From Choanephora cucurbitarum (lineage: Eukaryota; Mucoromycota; Mucoromycetes; Mucorales; Choanephoraceae), in NCBI GenBank assembly GCA_025331435.1, contig JAIWNI010000333.1:1-10938 (forward strand): a stretch of DNA of 10,938 nt. The letters run 5' to 3'. Shown here piece by piece: positions 7,736 through 10,938 of the stretch; within the stretch, counting starts at the first letter, position 1; each line of letters begins with the position of its first letter. The notes under the pieces are model-generated. The model saw only the letters and a list, made by a program, of their open reading frames with translations. It was not told the origin of the DNA and did no database searches. The translations under genes and the position numbers were made by a program.

Positions 7736-8028
7736 CCCATCGTTCAAGACGAAGAGATGGAGAATTTCGATGGTTTGAGTATGAGCGAGTCCTTTATGGA
7801 AACTGATACTTGCAACGTTGTTAGTGAAGAGAGTAGTACGCAAGACCTTAGGTTCTCTGTATGAGTAATATAACATTTATCAATGACACCTTGTCTAGAT
7901 CTCATAGAACCTGTTACCTATGATTGGTATCCATCTGAACCTATTGATGAAGTAAAGGCTGCCTGGATCAGCATCATGCAGGTTTTAGACGAGGCAAAAA
8001 TGCCCAGAAAATATCAACGACGCCTTGT

Positions 8029-8125
8029 GTATGTTTTAACAGTCAAGTTTTAAGTTTGATCAGAGAAGGTGAATGAATATACGCAACTAATCAGAGGAAT
8101 TACTAACGTGTCGATTTGAACGCAG
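8029..8125 (+). other. Intron with consensus donor, branch site and acceptor (transposase pseudogene)
   Basis: The 97-nt interval starts with GTATGT, contains the perfect branch site TACTAAC at 8101-8107 and ends with CGCAG. The branch adenosine lies about 19 bases before the acceptor. The flanking exons are phase 2 and phase 1, so splicing here would leave them out of frame, which implies an indel in one of them. The signals are among the clearest in the window. Confidence 0.7.
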
Positions 8126-8322
8126 GCCCTTTTGTTGATCGACATTTTCAATCACCTGACAGCTATCGCAAAATGGTTCGAAGTGACAACAAGTCCACCA
8201 TCAAGTACGACATCTGCCCCAATGGATGTTACTTATACCCTGCTGATGATACTAAAACATCTGTGTGTCTAGTTCAGTCGTGTGACATGCCTCGCTTTTG
8301 TAATGGAACTGTGGTGATCTGA

Positions 8323-8737
8323 GCACATTTAGTCTCAACAATGGCAATAAGGTTACATAAAAAGACCAAATAAGTCATTTCGGATATAACATCAGAATTA
8401 GAGTAAAAGATCCGAATCCTTACCAAATAAAGAATCCAATTGAAGTCAGTAAAGTTCACACTGAAGAACTAGACTAAAGAGATAGCATCATATCATCCAC
8501 TGACATAAGTCCCCAGGACAAGGAACGATGAAGCAAATTAAAGTCACAAGTAAAGAAGTACACTAATTTAGTACAAAATCTCTAATATGTGATTACATCA
8601 AAGTCTTCATTGGAAACATACAAATAATTGCTGCATTTGTATCTGTGTAAAGATCATCTATCTTTTAGAATAATGAAAAGAGTATAATCCGTCTCGTTGT
8701 ACTTCTTACTGTCTCTCGACCTTTTTTACTTTTCATA
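8323..8737 (+). other. Non-coding stretch of about 415 bases inside the transposase pseudogene
   Basis: After the zinc-ribbon block the protein similarity stops at the TGA at 8320-8322 and resumes at about 8738. The interval is AT-rich, full of stops in all plus frames and longer than the other introns here (57-97 nt). It may be a long intron ending at ACATCACAG (8763), a small insertion, or simply degraded exon. I saw no terminal repeats or target duplication at its edges. Confidence 0.45.
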
Positions 8738-9534
8738 ACTTACATTTAAAAAAAACATCACAGAAGCAGAGATAGAAGCAGCCAGAGAGGACGGTATTAT
8801 ACCTCTCCCTGAATTGAAGCCCACTAGACAAATGGCTTACACTTTAGTAGGAAAGGCTCTCAATGAATTGTGCGTTAATGGTGAAAATAATGAAATGCTT
8901 TCGTATCGCGAACGGTTTTTTGGTGAAAATAGCCAGACTGCTGATCATTACTATGACATTTTTTCTGGTCAATGTTATAGGGATCTTCTTCTTCGCGGCG
9001 TAGTTGACATTAATACCATCTGTTAGGTCATATTTGTGGACGGCTACCGGTTGAAGAACATGCAGAAGGTTTATCAAGTGATGATCAATTGCTTAGTGAT
9101 AAACATTCATCCTCAGCAGAGATACTGATTGACGTCGCATTCACAGTTGTCTTCCTACTCGACTCACGTTATCGTTTGCGAAATAAAACAAAGGATAAAA
9201 ATATGATTCGAATTGCTGTTTGTCCTGACAGATTCAAGAACATCGTTTCGTTCCTTCAACCACTGGTCAATGAAGTTCAGCAAATGTACGAAAAAGGGTT
9301 GGTCTTAAAGAAAGAAGGCAGTGAGATTTTCGTGGTTATGTTGCAATTTTAGGCTTCACTAGTGATATGCCTGGAATAGCCGAGCGGATGTGTTTTGTTG
9401 GCCATGTCGGTACTTACGGGTGTGGTATTTGCAAATTAAGAGCCGTAGCCCCCAGACCCATTTCATCTCAAGGCAAGTACTTTCCGGAGAAGGGAGATGA
9501 TCGTACCACTAAAAAACTAAAAAATGGAGATGCT
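8738..9534 (+). pseudogene. Tnp2-like catalytic core, first half (three frames)
   Basis: This is the best-preserved part of the transposase. Frame 3 runs from 8738 through YRDLLLRGVVDIN to a TAG at 9024 and, if that is ignored, continues through FVDGYRL and INIHPQQRY to a TGA at 9126. Frame 2 resumes at a second RY near 9170 and carries CPDRFKNIVSFLQPLVNE up to a TAG at 9350. Frame 1 takes over near 9333 with VAILGFTSDMPGIAERMC. About 45 bases between the two RY occurrences have no counterpart in my picture of the family and may be an insertion. The Asp residues at 9039 and 9364 are candidates for the first two acidic catalytic positions. Confidence 0.7.
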
Positions 9535-9591
9535 GTAAGTAAACTGCAAATTACCTATTAAATAAGTTAATTTCTAATTCTTATCTTAAAG
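9535..9591 (+). other. 57-nt intron with intact splice signals (transposase pseudogene)
   Basis: The donor is GCT|GTAAGT, a CTAAT branch-like site precedes the acceptor, and the end is CTTAAAG|CTT. Both junctions are phase 0, and removal joins the KNGDA-ending exon to the exon starting LHQLPGLPRLF in frame. The intron contains an in-frame TAA. This is the only intron here whose removal restores a continuous frame without any other change. Confidence 0.75.
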
Positions 9592-9732
9592 CTTCATCAA
9601 CTGCCCGGTCTGCCTCGCTTGTTTACTGACTTGCCGACATTCAGTAATGCCTTTTTTTTTGGTGACGAACTACACCTTCTGGGCCATGGGATAGGACATT
9701 TGGTGTACAATCTTCTGCACTTTAGCAGATAG
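9592..9732 (+). pseudogene. Tnp2-like exon with DELHLLGHGIG motif, ends in TAG
   Basis: Forty-six codons follow the 57-nt intron. The GDELHLLGHGIGHLVYNLL segment matches the conserved D-x-LH block of Tnp2-like transposases; its Asp at 9664-9666 is a candidate catalytic residue. The frame ends at TAG 9730-9732. The same frame stays open for another 32 codons of leucine-rich sequence, so the TAG may be a nonsense change. Confidence 0.6.
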
Positions 9733-9824
9733 AATAATTTGAAGCTCACCAATCAACTGATTGATCCTTTGCTGCTTCTGCGCCTTTTACTTAAAGGTCT
9801 TTCATTAATCAACTGGGTACTTGA

Positions 9825-10057
9825 ATAGTCGAGAGTAAGCCAACATGTCCAGCTGCTTTCGACTATTCATTTGATAGTTGCACAGGCTATTATCGAGCTG
9901 TTGACTGGCAGCAATTTTTGTTGTACATTGTCCCTACCATGGTCATTCCCAATTTGCAATTTGAGGAAGCACGAGTTGCTTTGATGAACCTTGTAAACGC
10001 GGTTTCCATAGCTCTACAGAAATCAACCAGTACACAGGACATAGCAAATATGCGCAG
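9825..10057 (+). pseudogene. Tnp2-like C-terminal block with YRAVDWQQFLLY motif
   Basis: In frame 3 the sequence is open for about 78 codons. It holds an AFDYSF stretch, YRAVDWQQFLLYIVPT and a helical segment ending QDIANMR. This block follows the DxLH region in related transposases. It ends at AG|GTAAAA, a good donor, with an acceptor-like CATAAG at 10115; the phases (2 and 0) do not match, so at least one indel is present. Confidence 0.55.
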
Positions 10058-10115
10058 GTAAAACATACTCTATCATGAAACTTTACTCAGTAGCTAATCA
10101 GTACTGTTACATAAG

Positions 10116-10739
10116 TTTCTTGTTTTATGGAAATGATACCTAAATAACGAAATTAGCCAACAAAGACTGAACGTGCGGGTCTAGACTATGAACAACCATT
10201 TTACCACTTACCATATGCCAACACTTATTGAGCAATAAGGACCTTTGCGGTACTGCTCTTGCCGATCTTTAGAATGGACCATCAAAAAATATAGTAATTC
10301 GTGTAAATCAGAGTCCAGACCACACCAAGACTCAGAGAATATATTGAAAATATTAATTTTTTTTAAAGAATTCCAAATGCAACAGCTTCAAGAGAGGATA
10401 CATCCAAATCAAAACGATAGACCAGAATCCTTCTTTAACTATCCAAGTGATGATGAAGGTGTGATGCCACAACTTTGAGCTAAATTCGAAACGATCAATA
10501 TTGAAGAAGTAGATGATGTGTATGGTGTGTCAGCAGAAGATGTGCATAGGGTATTGCAGTTATTCTATCGTCGCAATCATCAACAAGTTGCTGATGATGA
10601 GGTTGTGATCTTCAATTCAGCCGCTCATATGTTGTACAACAATTTAGTGTATCGGTCAAGGTATTATCGTACGTATCAATCGCAGCTCAAACGGGCCAAC
10701 AACTATGTTGCTTTCTTGGCAGTAGAATCAGGACAATAA
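10116..10739 (+). pseudogene. Tnp2-like C-terminal block with GPLRYCSCRSLE motif, five in-frame stops
   Basis: Frame 3 keeps recognisable order across the whole interval. A tryptophan-containing start is followed by a HFTTYHMPTLIEQ stretch, then GPLRYCSCRSLE, an acidic stretch, and a basic helical stretch with YRSRYYRTYQSQLKRANNY. Stops interrupt it at 10134 (TGA), 10182 (TAG), 10236 (TAA), 10476 (TGA) and 10737 (TAA) without loss of frame. It therefore decays mostly by point mutation here, unlike the indel-rich catalytic core. Confidence 0.6.
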
Positions 10740-10799
10740 GTATACTAGGTTGTTTAAAATGTAAATGCAACTTGATATTGATAAGCTTACTTTTCGCAG
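10740..10799 (+). other. 60-nt intron candidate near the end of the transposase pseudogene
   Basis: GTATAC at 10740 and TTTTCGCAG ending at 10799 bound a stop-rich interval. Downstream, frame 1 is open from 10801 to the window end and reads SSWFVGEMITY, as expected for the next family block. The junction phases (0 upstream, one leftover base downstream) do not agree, and the upstream codon is already TAA, so either the donor is wrong or an indel is present. Confidence 0.45.
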
Positions 10800-10938
10800 T
10801 AATTACTCGTCTTGGTTTGTCGGTGAGATGATTACTTACATGATTCACGTACATCAAGAGGTTGAACGGTTTTTAGCCTTGATATCAGTCGAAGAAGAGA
10901 GTATGATGGACCGGTTTAGTGTGCCAAAAGTGAAGCTG

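Larger units (their letters stand above)
7613..10938 (+). pseudogene. Decayed Tnp2/CACTA-type (Transposase_21-like) transposase, 3' end outside window
   Basis: Fragments in all three plus frames line up in the order of Tnp2 transposases. They are a C2HC finger (7613-7735), an acidic linker (7736-7861), a spacer domain (7874-8028), a YDICPNGCYLY zinc-ribbon block (8126-8322), a block with KPTRQMAY and YRDLLLRG (8738-9023), VDGY with D at 9039-9041 and INIHPQQRY (to 9125), FLQPLVNE (9171-9330), TSDMPGIAERM with D at 9364-9366 plus GTYGCGIC (to 9534), GDELHLLGHGIG with D at 9664-9666 (9592-9729), a YRAVDWQQFLLY block (9825-10057), GPLRYCSCRSLE (10116-10736), and a final open block (10800-10938). 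The family moves DNA by cut and paste. Here the frame shifts near 8029-8125, 9126-9170, 9330-9340, 9732-9825 and about 10058-10115. In-frame stops sit at 7733, 7862, 9024, 9730, 10134, 10182, 10236 and 10476, so it cannot make a full protein. The family is assigned from motifs, not from an alignment. Confidence 0.8.

Noticed and set aside
7583..7876. 97-codon minus-strand frame
   Set aside because: It is antisense to the zinc-finger and acidic-linker fragments of the transposase, and the plus strand carries the recognisable motif.
8844..9077. 77-codon minus-strand frame
   Set aside because: It is antisense to the conserved YRDLLLRG/VDGY region of the transposase pseudogene.
9823..9868. 10-bp inverted repeat (GAATAGTCGA / TCGACTATTC)
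   Set aside because: Arms of this length at this spacing are expected about once by chance in a window this size, and it lies within degraded coding sequence.

Overview
The window looks like AT-rich eukaryotic DNA from an early-diverging fungus, most likely Mucoromycota (Mucor/Rhizopus/Absidia-like). I infer this from the protein families present, from short spliceosomal introns with GTATGT/GTAAGT donors and a perfect TACTAAC branch site, and from the absence of any bacterial-style operon or ribosome-binding-site organisation. It reads as a transposon-rich, intergenic-type locus rather than a cluster of host genes.

Positions 1-5283 (+) hold one long, uninterrupted coding frame that is already open at the left edge. 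It encodes the replicase of a Helitron of the Helentron/Helitron2 type. In order it carries a DUF6570-like N-terminal domain, the Helitron-like N domain, a Rep HUH nuclease with two catalytic tyrosines, an acidic linker, a PIF1-type superfamily 1 helicase, and a C-terminal endonuclease/exonuclease/phosphatase (EEP) domain. The motifs I can recognise are intact, so this copy may encode a working protein if its missing N-terminus is also intact.

Positions 5284-5580 are dense in structure. There is an immediate AATAAA, two pairs of 12-bp tandem duplications, an AT palindrome, a perfect 34-bp inverted repeat around a 27-nt loop, and a second smaller stem-loop. This stretch may contain the 3' end of the Helentron and/or a small foldback element (MITE-like) lodged next to it.

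Positions 5580-5885 hold only weak plus-strand coding remnants. Positions 5886-6598 (-) carry a small unidentified gene of about 207 codons, readable as two exons. Positions 6599-7490 hold no gene that I can support beyond a possible promoter for that minus-strand gene.

Positions 7613-10938 (+) are a decayed transposase gene of the Tnp2/CACTA kind (Transposase_21-like). It starts with a C2HC zinc finger, keeps the family blocks in the expected order, and still shows recognisable introns. It is broken by frameshifts and about eight in-frame stop codons and runs off the right edge. The genes do not form a pathway. The window is best understood as an apparently intact rolling-circle transposon beside a dead cut-and-paste transposon, with one unexplained small gene between them.
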